A stretch of DNA of 64,000 nt from Mesorhizobium loti (GTDB lineage: Bacteria > Pseudomonadota > Alphaproteobacteria > Rhizobiales > Rhizobiaceae). Shown one piece after another: positions 7,820-17,163 of the stretch (position 1 is its first letter; the number at the start of each line of letters is the position of its first letter). The stretch is from assembly GCF_013170705.1 (NCBI RefSeq), contig NZ_CP033334.1, forward strand, positions 5,805,501-5,869,500. Reading direction: 5' to 3'. The notes below the pieces were generated by a model, which was not told the DNA's origin, searched no databases, and was given only the letters and a program-made list of their open reading frames with translations. A program made the position numbers and the translations under genes.

Positions 7820-8145
7820 CCAGTCCAATCCCCAAGCCAGCCCCGGTGAGCCCTTATCTCGTCCTGGGTTCGGCCATCGTGCTGCCGGCAAGCGGCCATG
7901 TCATTCTGGGCGTGCCGGTGCGCGGGCTGCAGTTTCTGTTCTTCATGATGATCCTGGCCTGGGTGACCGTCAGGATCGCGCCGCCGGACGCCGGCTTCAT
8001 CGGCCGTCATGCCGGTGGCTTCCTGATCTATGCCCTGTCGATCCTCGACGCCTACAAGCTCGCCCGCATCCGCCACGCCCGATGGGTTCACAATGCCGTG
8101 CAGGACAGCGAGAATTCGCATGGCGGCATTGCGCCACATACGTAA
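7816..8145 (+). CDS. Small hydrophobic membrane protein of unknown function
   Basis: 109 residues with a proline-rich N-terminus and two to three hydrophobic stretches (about residues 12-30, 33-53 and 62-78), then a basic, histidine-containing C-terminal tail. The ATG overlaps the stop of the preceding gene by four bases, indicating translational coupling. No recognised family. It is the fifth small uncharacterised protein clustered around the amine permease. Confidence 0.7.
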   Translation: MTSPIPKPAPVSPYLVLGSAIVLPASGHVILGVPVRGLQFLFFMMILAWVTVRIAPPDAGFIGRHAGGFLIYALSILDAYKLARIRHARWVHNAVQDSENSHGGIAPHT

Positions 8146-8170
8146 CTAGAGGAAAATTTTTTTCATATGA

Positions 8171-8199
8171 TTGAATTCACACAACGCATTCGATACATC
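8171..8199 (+). promoter_or_regulatory. Candidate promoter for mgsABC
   Basis: TTGAAT at 8171-8176, a 17-base spacer and TACATC at 8194-8199 lie about 30 bp upstream of mgsA in an AT-rich 85-bp gap. The match to the sigma70 consensus is moderate. It would allow the N-methylglutamate genes to be transcribed separately from the permease cluster. Confidence 0.35.
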
Positions 8200-8230
8200 A
8201 TCTCTTAGCTGCAAACGCCGGGAGGCTGAC

Positions 8231-9127
8231 ATGTGTGGAATTGTCGGACTGTTTTTGAAGGACAAGTCGCTGGAGCCGAAGCTCGGCGCGATGCTGTCGG
8301 AGATGCTGGTCTCGCTCAGCGATCGCGGCCCGGACAGTGCCGGCATCGCCATCTATGGCGCGCCCTCCAGGAATGAAGCCAAGATAACCATCCAGTCGGC
8401 GAAGCCGGCGCGCGATTTTCGCGACCTCGATAGCGAGCTTGCCAAGGCGATCGGTGTGCCGGTGAGCATAGCGGTGAAATCGACTCATGCCGTCGTCAGG
8501 ACAGCGCCTGCCAAGATCGACGAAGCGCGCGAGGCGATCCAGGCGCTGCGCCCCGATATCCGCATCATGGGCGCCGGCGACGTGGTCGAGATCTACAAGG
8601 AAGTCGGGCTGCCGGAAGCGGTCGTCGATCGCTTCGATGTCCGCAAGATGGCAGGCACGCATGGCATCGGCCACACCCGCATGGCAACGGAATCGGCGGT
8701 GACGACCATGGGCGCGCATCCGTTCTCGACCGGCGCCGACCAGTGCCTGGTGCACAATGGCTCGCTCTCCAACCACAACAATGTCCGCCGCGAACTGGTT
8801 CGCGAAGGCATGAAATTCGAGACCGAGAACGATACAGAGGTCGCCGCCGCCTACCTCTCCTCGCAGATGGCGCATGGCAAGAACCTCGGCGAAGCGCTGG
8901 AAGGCACGCTTTCCGACCTCGACGGCTTCTTCACCTTCGTCGTCGGCACCAAGAACGGTTTCGGCGTCGTGCGCGACCCGATTGCCTGCAAGCCCGCCGT
9001 CATGGCCGAGACCGACCAATATGTCGCCTTCGGCTCGGAATATCGCGCGCTGACCAAGCTGCCCGGCATAGACAATGCGAGGGTCTGGGAACCGGAACCC
9101 GCAACTGTCTATTTCTGGGAGCATTGA
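8231..9127 (+). CDS. mgsA: N-methylglutamate synthase subunit A, class II glutamine amidotransferase domain (GlxB-like)
   Basis: 298 residues. The start M-C-G-I-V-G places cysteine at position 2, the N-terminal nucleophile of class II glutamine amidotransferases after methionine removal. The conserved H-N-G-S-L-x-N-H-x-x-x-R motif lies near the middle. In the N-methylglutamate pathway the three-part synthase transfers methylamine from gamma-glutamylmethylamide to 2-oxoglutarate, and this subunit is the amidotransferase. Homologues are often labelled glxB. The presence of gmaS and mgdABCD directly downstream supports the methylamine role. The ATG at 8231 has a GGGAGG site five bases upstream, and 4 bp separate its stop from mgsB. 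Confidence 0.87.
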   Translation: MCGIVGLFLKDKSLEPKLGAMLSEMLVSLSDRGPDSAGIAIYGAPSRNEAKITIQSAKPARDFRDLDSELAKAIGVPVSIAVKSTHAVVRTAPAKIDEAREAIQALRPDIRIMGAGDVVEIYKEVGLPEAVVDRFDVRKMAGTHGIGHTRMATESAVTTMGAHPFSTGADQCLVHNGSLSNHNNVRRELVREGMKFETENDTEVAAAYLSSQMAHGKNLGEALEGTLSDLDGFFTFVVGTKNGFGVVRDPIACKPAVMAETDQYVAFGSEYRALTKLPGIDNARVWEPEPATVYFWEH

Positions 9128-9131
9128 GTTC

Positions 9132-9863
9132 ATGCCGGCAACCAAACTTTCGAAGGCAGCGACGCAAGACCACGCCTCCCGGATCTTCGATCTCGATGTG
9201 TCGTCGCTGCGCGAGCTCAACCAGGCGCTGCACAACCTGGCTCCGGGCTCGAATGAAACGGCATGGGAAGTGCTGCACCCGAAGGGCAGCCATTCGGTCG
9301 CCGTCGGGGTCGACCAGCCTGTCAGCATCGATGTGCGCGGCAGCGTCGGCTACTACTGCGGAGGCATGAATTCGGGCAGCACCATCACCGTCCATGGTTC
9401 GGCGGGACCCGGCGTCGGCGAGAACATGATGTCGGGGTCGATCATCGTGAAAGGCGATGCCAGCCAGTATGCCGGCGCAACCGGCAAGGGTGGCCTGCTG
9501 GTCATCGAGGGCAACGCGTCGTCGCGCTGCGGCATTTCGATGAAGGGCATCGACATCGTCGTGCACGGCAATATCGGCCACATGTCGGCCTTCATGGCGC
9601 AGTCCGGCAATCTGGTGGTGCTGGGCGATGCCGGCGATGCGCTGGGCGATTCCATCTACGAGGCGCGGCTGTTCGTGCGCGGCAAGGTCGACAGCCTGGG
9701 TGCCGACTGTATCGCCAAGGAGATGCGGCCCGAGCATCTCGAGTTGCTGCAAGGCCTGCTCGACCGCGCCGGCATCACCGGCGTCAAGCCGTCGGAGTTC
9801 AAGCGCTACGGCTCGGCGCGCACGCTCTACAATTTCAATATCGACAACGCCGACGCGTATTGA
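9132..9863 (+). CDS. mgsB: N-methylglutamate synthase subunit B (GXGXG glutamate-synthase-like domain, GlxC-like)
   Basis: 243 residues dominated by the right-handed beta-helix of the glutamate synthase alpha-subunit C-terminal domain. Repeated glycine-rich turns such as G-S-A-G-P-G-V-G, G-D-A-S-Q-Y-A-G and G-N-I-G-H-M-S-A recur at roughly 20-residue intervals. In glutamate synthases this domain links the amidotransferase and FMN domains structurally, and here it is a separate polypeptide. It lies 4 bp behind mgsA and 6 bp ahead of mgsC. Confidence 0.87.
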   Translation: MPATKLSKAATQDHASRIFDLDVSSLRELNQALHNLAPGSNETAWEVLHPKGSHSVAVGVDQPVSIDVRGSVGYYCGGMNSGSTITVHGSAGPGVGENMMSGSIIVKGDASQYAGATGKGGLLVIEGNASSRCGISMKGIDIVVHGNIGHMSAFMAQSGNLVVLGDAGDALGDSIYEARLFVRGKVDSLGADCIAKEMRPEHLELLQGLLDRAGITGVKPSEFKRYGSARTLYNFNIDNADAY

Positions 9864-9869
9864 GGCAGC

Positions 9870-11198
9870 ATGACCTATCGCAACCCGCCGACGACGCCGC
9901 GCAAATCCGCGACCTTCGACGACTACACGCTTTCCGAGATCCGCCGCGCCGCGGCGACCGGCATCTATGACATCCGGGGCGCCGGCGCCAAGCGCAAGCT
10001 GCCGCATTTCGACGACCTGCTGTTCCTCGGCGCCTCGATCTCGCGCTATCCGCTCGAAGGCTATCGCGAGCGCTGCGATACCTCGGTCGTGCTCGGCTCG
10101 CGCCACGCCAAGAAGCCGATCGAGCTTAAGATCCCGATCACCATCGCCGGCATGAGCTTCGGTTCGCTGTCGGGCCCGGCCAAGGAAGCGCTCGGGCGCG
10201 GCGCGACGCTGTCAGGCACCTCGACCACGACGGGCGATGGCGGCATGACCGAGGAGGAGCGCGGCCATTCCAAACAACTGGTCTACCAATATTTGCCGTC
10301 GCGCTACGGCATGAACCTGCGCGACCTGCGCCGCGCCGATGCCATCGAGGTCGTTGTCGGCCAGGGCGCCAAGCCGGGTGGCGGCGGCATGCTGCTCGGC
10401 CAGAAAATCTCCGACCGCGTCGCCGAGATGCGCACGCTGCCGAAAGGCATCGACCAGCGCTCGGCCTCGCGCCATCCCGACTGGACCGGCCCGGACGATC
10501 TCGAGATCAAGATCCTCGAACTGCGCGAGATCACCGACTGGGAAAAGCCGATCTACGTCAAGGTCGGCGGTGCCCGCCCCTATTACGACACCGCGCTCGC
10601 CGTGAAGGCCGGCGCCGATGTCGTCGTGGTGGACGGCATGCAGGGCGGCACGGCGGCAACGCAGGAAGTGTTCATCGAGAATGTCGGCCAGCCGACACTC
10701 GCCTGCATCAGGCCGGCAGTGCAGGCACTGCAGGACTTGGGCATGCACCGCAAGGTGCAGTTGATCGTCTCCGGCGGCATCCGCAACGGCGCCGATGTCG
10801 CCAAGGCGCTGGCGCTCGGCGTCGATGCCGTCTCGATCGGAACGGCAGCCCTGGTCGCGCTCGGCGACAACGACCCCCGCTGGGAGGCGGAATACAACAA
10901 ACTCGGCACCACGGCCGGCGCCTATGACGACTGGCATGAAGGCCGCGACCCCGCCGGCATCACCACGCAGGATCCCGAACTGATGAAGCGGGTCGACCCA
11001 GTGGCCGCCGGCCGCCGGCTGGCCAACTACCTCAAGGTGATGACGCTCGAGGCGCAGACAATCGCGCGAGCCTGCGGCAAGAACAGCCTGCACAATCTTG
11101 AGCCCGAGGATCTCGTCGCGCTCACCATCGAAGCCGCCGCCATGGCTGGCGTACCGCTGGCCGGCACCAACTGGATACCGGGGAAGAACGGCTTCTAG
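9870..11198 (+). CDS. mgsC: N-methylglutamate synthase subunit C, FMN-binding synthase domain (GlxD-like)
   Basis: 442 residues of the FMN-dependent glutamate synthase central/FMN domain family. Landmarks are G-M-S-F-G-S-L-S-G-P-A-K-E-A-L near residue 90, G-Q-G-A-K-P-G-G-G-G-M-L-L-G in the middle and V-V-V-D-G-M-Q-G-G-T followed by S-G-G-I-R-N-G-A-D-V-A-K-A-L-A-L-G for flavin phosphate binding. It catalyses reductive transfer onto 2-oxoglutarate to form N-methylglutamate. It is the third gene of mgsABC. A palindromic repeat starts in its stop codon and separates it from gmaS. Confidence 0.87.
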   Translation: MTYRNPPTTPRKSATFDDYTLSEIRRAAATGIYDIRGAGAKRKLPHFDDLLFLGASISRYPLEGYRERCDTSVVLGSRHAKKPIELKIPITIAGMSFGSLSGPAKEALGRGATLSGTSTTTGDGGMTEEERGHSKQLVYQYLPSRYGMNLRDLRRADAIEVVVGQGAKPGGGGMLLGQKISDRVAEMRTLPKGIDQRSASRHPDWTGPDDLEIKILELREITDWEKPIYVKVGGARPYYDTALAVKAGADVVVVDGMQGGTAATQEVFIENVGQPTLACIRPAVQALQDLGMHRKVQLIVSGGIRNGADVAKALALGVDAVSIGTAALVALGDNDPRWEAEYNKLGTTAGAYDDWHEGRDPAGITTQDPELMKRVDPVAAGRRLANYLKVMTLEAQTIARACGKNSLHNLEPEDLVALTIEAAAMAGVPLAGTNWIPGKNGF

Positions 11199-11246
11199 AG
11201 CATGATCCTGAAAAGTGAATTCCGGTTTCCGGAAGAGATCACGCTC
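11198..11246. repeat. Palindromic intergenic repeat between mgsC and gmaS
   Basis: An imperfect palindrome of about 49 bases with outer arms GAGCATGATC and GATCACGCTC and inner AAA/TTT pairing. It starts at the last base of the mgsC stop codon. Its form is that of the small dispersed palindromic elements common in Mesorhizobium and relatives. It may act as a weak terminator or RNA-stability element between the two genes. Confidence 0.65.
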
Positions 11247-11292
11247 GAACGAAGAAACAGCACACCGAAAATACCATAAGCGAGGAACTATA

Positions 11293-12600
11293 ATGGGGAA
11301 CGATCTCGCCGCATTCGCCAAGGAGAACGGCGTCAAATATTTCATGATCTCCTACACCGATCTGTTCGGCGGCCAGCGCGCCAAGCTGGTGCCGGCGCAA
11401 GCCATCGCCGACATGCAGAAGGACGGCGCCGGCTTCGCAGGGTTTGCCACCTGGCTCGATCTGACGCCGGCGCATCCGGACATGCTGGCGGTGCCGGATC
11501 CGGATTCGGTCATCCAGTTGCCATGGAAGCCCGACGTCGCCTGGGTCGCCGCGAACTGCATCATGGACGACAAGGAGGTCGACCAGGCGCCGCGCAACAC
11601 GCTGAAGCGGCTGATCACGGAGGCTGCCGGCGACGGCATGCATGTGAAGACCGGCGTCGAGGCCGAATTCTTTTTGATCTCGCCGGACGGCAGCGTCATC
11701 TCCGACAAATACGACACGGCCTCGAAACCGTGCTACGACCAGCAGGCCGTGATGCGCCGCTACGACGTCATCGCCGAGATATGCGATCACATGCTGGCGC
11801 TGGGCTGGGGCCCCTACCAGAACGATCACGAGGACGCCAACGGCCAGTTCGAGATGAACTGGGCCTTCGACGATGCGCTCGCGACCGCCGACAAGCACTC
11901 GTTCTTCAAGTTTATGGTCAAGTCAGTGGCCGAGAAGCACGGCCTGCGCGCCACCTTCATGCCAAAACCCTTCCAGGGCCTGACCGGCAATGGCTGCCAT
12001 GCTCATATCTCGGTGTGGGACAAGACGGGCAAGACCAATGTCTTTGCCGACAATTCGATGGAACTCGGCCTGTCGGCCAAGGGCAAGAATTTCCTCGGCG
12101 GCATCATGAAGCATGCCTCGGCGCTTGCCGCGATCACCAACCCGACGGTCAATTCCTACAAGCGCATCAACGCGCCGCGCACAATCTCCGGCGCGACCTG
12201 GGCGCCGAACACGGTCACCTGGACCGGCAACAACCGCACCCACATGGTGCGCGTGCCAGGCCCCGGCCGCTTCGAACTGCGCCTGCCGGACGGCGCGGCC
12301 AACCCTTATCTGTTGCAGGCCGTCATCATCGCCGCCGGCCTCGACGGCATCCGCTCGAAGGCCGATCCGGGCAAGCGCTACGACATCGACATGTACCAGC
12401 ACGGGCACACGGTGAAGGGCGCGCCGAAACTGCCGCTCAACCTGCTCGACGCGCTGCGCGAGTTCGACAAGGACAAATCGTTGAAGACGGCGCTGGGTGA
12501 GGAATTCTCGTCGGCTTACCTAAAGCTGAAGCACCAGGAATGGAATTCCTATGCTTCGCACTTCACGCAATGGGAGCGCGACCACACGCTGGACATCTAG
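11293..12600 (+). CDS. gmaS: Gamma-glutamylmethylamide synthetase (glutamine synthetase type III/GlnT family)
   Basis: 435 residues with glutamine synthetase architecture: a beta-grasp N-terminus, E-A-E-F-F-L near residue 120, N-G-x-H-A-H-I-S in the ATP/ammonia region and the R-x-E-L-R-L-P-D-G-A-A-N-P glutamate-binding stretch. In the N-methylglutamate pathway this enzyme ligates methylamine to glutamate with ATP. Sequence alone does not separate GmaS from GlnT, but its position between mgsABC and mgdABCD does. The ATG at 11293 follows GAGGAA. A longer frame to 11215 exists but runs back into the palindromic repeat. Confidence 0.85.
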   Translation: MGNDLAAFAKENGVKYFMISYTDLFGGQRAKLVPAQAIADMQKDGAGFAGFATWLDLTPAHPDMLAVPDPDSVIQLPWKPDVAWVAANCIMDDKEVDQAPRNTLKRLITEAAGDGMHVKTGVEAEFFLISPDGSVISDKYDTASKPCYDQQAVMRRYDVIAEICDHMLALGWGPYQNDHEDANGQFEMNWAFDDALATADKHSFFKFMVKSVAEKHGLRATFMPKPFQGLTGNGCHAHISVWDKTGKTNVFADNSMELGLSAKGKNFLGGIMKHASALAAITNPTVNSYKRINAPRTISGATWAPNTVTWTGNNRTHMVRVPGPGRFELRLPDGAANPYLLQAVIIAAGLDGIRSKADPGKRYDIDMYQHGHTVKGAPKLPLNLLDALREFDKDKSLKTALGEEFSSAYLKLKHQEWNSYASHFTQWERDHTLDI

Positions 12601-12636
12601 CCGTACCAGCGGTGCGAGCGACCTCGGAATGAACTG

Positions 12637-13890
12637 ATGAAATACTCGATCTTCTCGCTCGCACGGGCCGCCCTTTCCGGCCACAAGAACTGGCAACGCA
12701 CCTGGCGCGACGCCACGCCGAAAGATCGCTATGACGTGGTGATCATCGGCGGCGGCGGCCATGGCCTTGCCACGGCCTGGTTTCTCGCCAGCGAATACGG
12801 CGTCAGGAATGTCGCCGTGCTGGAAAAGGGCTGGATCGGCTCCGGCAATGCCGGCCGCAACACCACGATCATCCGCTCCAATTACGGCCTGCCGGGCAAC
12901 ACCGGCTTCTACGAATTGTCGATGAAGCTGTGGGAGCGGATGGAGCAGGACCTCAACTACAATTCAATGGTCAGCCAGCGCGGCGTCATCAACCTCTACC
13001 ATTCGGACGCGCAGCGCGACGCCTATGCGCGACGCGGCAACACCATGCGCATCAACGGCATCGACGCCGAACTGCTCGACCTCGCGGCGGTCAAGAAGAT
13101 GATGCCGTTCCTGAACTTCGACAATGCGCGCTTTCCCGTGCAAGGCGGGCTGTTGCAGCGGCGCGGCGGCACGGCGCGGCACGACGCCGTGGTCTGGGGC
13201 TACGCCCATGCGGCGAGCGGTCTCGGCGTCGACATTATCCAGAATTGCGAGGTGACAGGCTTTGTCAGGGACGCCAACGGCAAGGTGACCGGCGTCGAGA
13301 CCTCGCGCGGCAGGATCGGCGCCGGCAAGGTCGGCATGGCGGTCGCCGGCTCCTCGTCGCGCGTCGCTGATATGGCGGGCCTGCGCCTGCCGATCGAAAG
13401 CCATGTGCTGCAAGCCTTCGTTTCCGAGGCGATCAAGCCGCTGATCCCAAACGTCATGACATTCGGCGCCGGCCATTTCTATGTCAGCCAGTCGGACAAG
13501 GGTGGGCTGGTCTTCGGCGGCGACATTGACGGCTACAACTCCTATGCCCAGCGCGGCAACATGCCCGTGATGGAAGACGTCTGCGAGGGCGGCATGGCGC
13601 TGATGCCGATGATCGGCCGCGTGCGCCTGCTGCGCCAGTGGGGCGGCATCATGGACATGTCCATGGACGGCTCGCCCATCATCGACAAGACGCCGGTCGA
13701 CGGCCTCTACTTGAACGCCGGCTGGTGCTATGGCGGCTTCAAGGCAACGCCAGGATCGGGCTTTGTCTTTGCCCATCTGCTGGCCCGCGACACGCCGCAT
13801 GAGGAGGCCGCACGGTTCCGCCTCGACCGGTTCCGGACTGGCGCCATGATCGACGAAAAGGGCCAGGGCGCCCAACCGAACCTGCACTGA
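12637..13890 (+). CDS. mgdA: N-methylglutamate dehydrogenase subunit A (sarcosine oxidase beta-like FAD/FMN subunit)
   Basis: 417 residues of the DadA/sarcosine oxidase beta family. The Rossmann motif V-V-I-I-G-G-G-G-H-G lies at about residues 33-42. The stretch G-T-A-R-H-D-A-V-V-W-G contains the histidine to which FMN is covalently attached in heterotetrameric sarcosine oxidases. It oxidises the N-methyl group of N-methylglutamate. It starts the mgdABCD set 36 bp behind gmaS. Often annotated soxB, but the upstream synthase genes make N-methylglutamate the better substrate. Confidence 0.86.
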   Translation: MKYSIFSLARAALSGHKNWQRTWRDATPKDRYDVVIIGGGGHGLATAWFLASEYGVRNVAVLEKGWIGSGNAGRNTTIIRSNYGLPGNTGFYELSMKLWERMEQDLNYNSMVSQRGVINLYHSDAQRDAYARRGNTMRINGIDAELLDLAAVKKMMPFLNFDNARFPVQGGLLQRRGGTARHDAVVWGYAHAASGLGVDIIQNCEVTGFVRDANGKVTGVETSRGRIGAGKVGMAVAGSSSRVADMAGLRLPIESHVLQAFVSEAIKPLIPNVMTFGAGHFYVSQSDKGGLVFGGDIDGYNSYAQRGNMPVMEDVCEGGMALMPMIGRVRLLRQWGGIMDMSMDGSPIIDKTPVDGLYLNAGWCYGGFKATPGSGFVFAHLLARDTPHEEAARFRLDRFRTGAMIDEKGQGAQPNLH

Positions 13891-13906
13891 GGACGGCCAG
13901 AAAATC

Positions 13907-14182
13907 ATGCGTATTGTCTGTCCCTTCTGCGGCGAACGCGAACTCGGCGAGTTCACCTATCTCGGCGACGCCAAACCGGTGCGGCCGGCGGCGGATGCCG
14001 GCGAGGATGCCGTCTTCGACTATGTCTATCTGCGCGACAACATCGCCGGCGTGATGAACGAGAACTGGTACCATGGCGGCGGATGCCGGGCTTGGCTGAA
14101 GGTCACGCGCAACACGCTGACGCATGAGATTTCCGCGGTCGAACCGGCGCCGGGTGCCGGCGCGGCGAAGGTTGACGCGTGA
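13907..14182 (+). CDS. mgdB: N-methylglutamate dehydrogenase subunit B (sarcosine oxidase delta-like)
   Basis: 91 residues, the usual length of the delta subunit. C5, C8, H56 and C60 form the zinc site expected of the family (C-x2-C near the N-terminus, H-G-G-G-C later). It holds the tetramer together and has no catalytic role known. Its stop overlaps the next ATG (TGATG), so it is coupled to mgdC. Confidence 0.87.
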   Translation: MRIVCPFCGERELGEFTYLGDAKPVRPAADAGEDAVFDYVYLRDNIAGVMNENWYHGGGCRAWLKVTRNTLTHEISAVEPAPGAGAAKVDA

Positions 14183-17163
14183 TGGCCGGCGCGCAGAAAA
14201 ACCGGCTGGACAATGGCGGTCTCATCGACCGCACGGCGCCGCTGAACTTCCGTTTCGACGGCAAGAGCTTTTCCGGCTTCCAGGGCGACACTCTGGCGTC
14301 GGCACTCGTTGCCAATGGCGTCAAGCTGGTCGGCCGCTCGTTCAAATACCATCGCCCGCGCGGCATCCTGACATCAGGCTCGGAAGAGCCCAACGCGCTG
14401 GTCGAACTGCGCACAGGCGCCAGGCGCGAGCCCAACACCAAGGCAACGACGGCCGAGCTCTACGAAGGGCTCGAGGCCGCCAGCCAGAACCGCTGGCCGT
14501 CGCTGCGCTTCGACGTCATGTCGGTCAACCAGCTGTTCGCGCCGATCTTCGTCGCCGGCTTCTACTACAAGACCTTCATGTGGCCGGCGAAATTCTGGGA
14601 AGCGATCTACGAGCCGGCGATCCGCCGCGCCGCTGGCCTTGGCCGCGCCGCCGGTGTTGCCGATCCCGACCACTACGACAAGGCCTGGGCGCATTGCGAC
14701 GTGCTGATCGCCGGCTCCGGTCCGGCTGGTCTGGCAGCGGCACTTGCCGCCGGCCGCGGCGGCGCCCGCGTCATCCTGTGCGAAGAGGATTTTGCGCCCG
14801 GCGGGCGGCTGCTGTCGGATGGCGGCACGATCGATGGCCTGCCGGCCGCCGAATGGTTGTCGCGGGCCCTGGCTGAGCTCACGGCAATGCCCGATGTCCG
14901 CATCATGACCCGCACGACACTGTTCGGCGTCTATGATGGGGGCACCTATGGCGCGCTGGAGCGGGTCAACGACCACCTGCCCTCGCCGCCCGAACACCAG
15001 GTGCGTCAGCGGATGTGGCGGATCGTTGCGAAGCGCTGTGTTGTCGCGGCCGGCGCCATCGAACGGCCGATCGTCTTTGCCGGCAACGACACGCCCGGTG
15101 TGATGATGGCCTCGGCGATGCGCACCTATGTCAAGCGCTACGCCGCCACTCCCGCAAAACGCGTCGCGCTGTTCACCAACAACCAGGATGGCTGGCGCAC
15201 GGTCGAGACCGCACTCGCAGCCGGACTGCGGATCGCCGCGGTGATCGACGCGCGGGCCGACGTCTCCCCTGCCCATCGCTCGCTTGCCTCCAAGGGCGGC
15301 TTCCCGGTGCTGCACGGCGCTGTCAGCGGCGTTGACGGCGGCAAGGATGGCGTCAGGAAAATCGCCGTGTCGCTGACCGGGGGCGCGCGCGCCGAGGTCG
15401 AGGCTGACGGGCTTGCGGTTTCCGGTGGCTGGAATCCGGCGGTCGGGCTGACCTCCTATCATCGCGGCCGGCCAAAATGGCGCGACGACATCGCCGCCTT
15501 CGTTCCCGACGGCGCGCCGCCCGGCATGGTCGCGGCGGGTGCCGCCAATGGTGCCTTCGGCCTCGGCGCCTGCCTGGCTGAAGGGTTCGCCGCAGGTGCT
15601 GCAGCAGCGCGCGATGCCGGGCGTGCCGGCAAGACCGGCTCAGCCCCACTCGCCGGCGACGAGGCGTTCTCGCTGACGCCGCTCTGGCACGTTGCCGGCA
15701 AGGGCAAGGCCTTTGTCGACTACCAGCACGATGTCACCGCCTCCGACATCGAGCTGGCGCAGCGCGAGGGTTTTGAATCGGTCGAACATCTGAAGCGTTA
15801 CACGACGCTCGGCATGGCGACCGATCAGGGCAAGACCTCGAACGTCGCCGGCCTCGCCATCATGGCTGCGGTGAGCGCCCGCTCCATTCCCGAGACCGGC
15901 ACGACGATCTACCGGCCGCCTTATGTGCCCGTCGCCATCGGTGCCTTCGCCGGCCATCATCGCGACGAGACTTTCCACGCCACAAGGCTAACGCCGTCGC
16001 ATCACTGGGCAGCCGAACGGGGTGCCGTTTTCGTCGACACCGGCCTGTGGAAGCGCGCGCAGTGGTATCCGCGCGCGGGCGAGAAGGACTGGCTGGACTC
16101 TGTGACCCGCGAGGTCAAGGCAGTACGAAGCGGCGTCGGCTTCTGCGATGTCTCGACGCTCGGCAAGATCGACGTGCACGGCCCGGATGCCGGCGCCTTC
16201 CTCGACCGCGTCTACATCAACACTTTCTCCAACCTCGCCGTCGGCAAGGCACGCTACGGGCTGATGCTGCGCGAGGACGGTATCGTCTACGACGACGGCA
16301 CGACGTCGCGGCTGGCCGAAGACCACTACTTCCTCACCACCACCACCGCCAAGGCCGGGCTGGTGATGCAGCATCTCGAATACTGTCGGCAAGTGCTGTT
16401 CCCGGAACTCGACGTCCAGTTGACTTCGGTCTCCGACCAATGGGCACAGTTCTCCATCGCCGGACCGAAGACCCGCGATCTGCTGAAGGAGGTCGTCGAC
16501 CCGGCGGAGGATCTTTCCAACCAAGGTTTCCCGTTCATGGGCGCGCGGGAAGTCGCCTTGCGCGGCGGTATCAAGGCACGGCTGTTCCGCATCTCTTTCT
16601 CCGGCGAGATGGCGTTCGAGATTTCCGTTCCCGCACGCTACGGCGAAGCGATGGCGCGCAATCTGATGCTGGCCGGCCGGCCTTTCGGCGTCACGCCTTA
16701 CGGCACCGAGGCGCTTGGCGTGATGCGCATCGAAAAGGGCCATATCGCCGGACCGGAACTGAGCGGCACGACGACGGCCGCCGACCTAGGCCTCGGCAAG
16801 TTGATGTCCACCAAGAAAGATTTCATCGGCCGTGTCATGGCCGGGCGCGAGGCGCTGGTCGCGCCAGACCGTCAGGTCGTCGTCGGAGTCAGGCCCACCG
16901 ACAGAGCGCGCCGGCTGCGCTCCGGTGCGCATATTATCCCGAAGGGGCAGACGCCCGGGCCAGGCAACGACCAAGGCTATGTCACCTCGGTCTGCTTCTC
17001 GCCGACATCAGACCAGTGGATCGGGCTCGCGCTCGTCGAGCGCGGCCGCGAACGCATCGGCGAGATCGTCCATGCGCACGACCCGATTCGCGGCGAAGAC
17101 TATGATGTCGAACTGTGTCATCCCGTCTTCTACGATCCGGATGGAGGGCGCCAGCGTGGCTGA
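14182..17163 (+). CDS. mgdC: N-methylglutamate dehydrogenase subunit C (sarcosine oxidase alpha-like, NAD- and folate-binding)
   Basis: 993 residues, the usual size of the alpha subunit. The N-terminal about 100 residues resemble the ferredoxin-like domain of the family. A dinucleotide fold with I-A-G-S-G-P-A-G-L-A-A-A lies near residue 177. The C-terminal third, from about residue 620, is a GcvT-type tetrahydrofolate domain where the methyl-derived carbon becomes methylene-tetrahydrofolate. I chose the ATG at 14182, overlapping the mgdB stop, over a GTG one codon earlier. The gene ends 8 bp inside the next one. Confidence 0.87.
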   Translation: MAGAQKNRLDNGGLIDRTAPLNFRFDGKSFSGFQGDTLASALVANGVKLVGRSFKYHRPRGILTSGSEEPNALVELRTGARREPNTKATTAELYEGLEAASQNRWPSLRFDVMSVNQLFAPIFVAGFYYKTFMWPAKFWEAIYEPAIRRAAGLGRAAGVADPDHYDKAWAHCDVLIAGSGPAGLAAALAAGRGGARVILCEEDFAPGGRLLSDGGTIDGLPAAEWLSRALAELTAMPDVRIMTRTTLFGVYDGGTYGALERVNDHLPSPPEHQVRQRMWRIVAKRCVVAAGAIERPIVFAGNDTPGVMMASAMRTYVKRYAATPAKRVALFTNNQDGWRTVETALAAGLRIAAVIDARADVSPAHRSLASKGGFPVLHGAVSGVDGGKDGVRKIAVSLTGGARAEVEADGLAVSGGWNPAVGLTSYHRGRPKWRDDIAAFVPDGAPPGMVAAGAANGAFGLGACLAEGFAAGAAAARDAGRAGKTGSAPLAGDEAFSLTPLWHVAGKGKAFVDYQHDVTASDIELAQREGFESVEHLKRYTTLGMATDQGKTSNVAGLAIMAAVSARSIPETGTTIYRPPYVPVAIGAFAGHHRDETFHATRLTPSHHWAAERGAVFVDTGLWKRAQWYPRAGEKDWLDSVTREVKAVRSGVGFCDVSTLGKIDVHGPDAGAFLDRVYINTFSNLAVGKARYGLMLREDGIVYDDGTTSRLAEDHYFLTTTTAKAGLVMQHLEYCRQVLFPELDVQLTSVSDQWAQFSIAGPKTRDLLKEVVDPAEDLSNQGFPFMGAREVALRGGIKARLFRISFSGEMAFEISVPARYGEAMARNLMLAGRPFGVTPYGTEALGVMRIEKGHIAGPELSGTTTAADLGLGKLMSTKKDFIGRVMAGREALVAPDRQVVVGVRPTDRARRLRSGAHIIPKGQTPGPGNDQGYVTSVCFSPTSDQWIGLALVERGRERIGEIVHAHDPIRGEDYDVELCHPVFYDPDGGRQRG

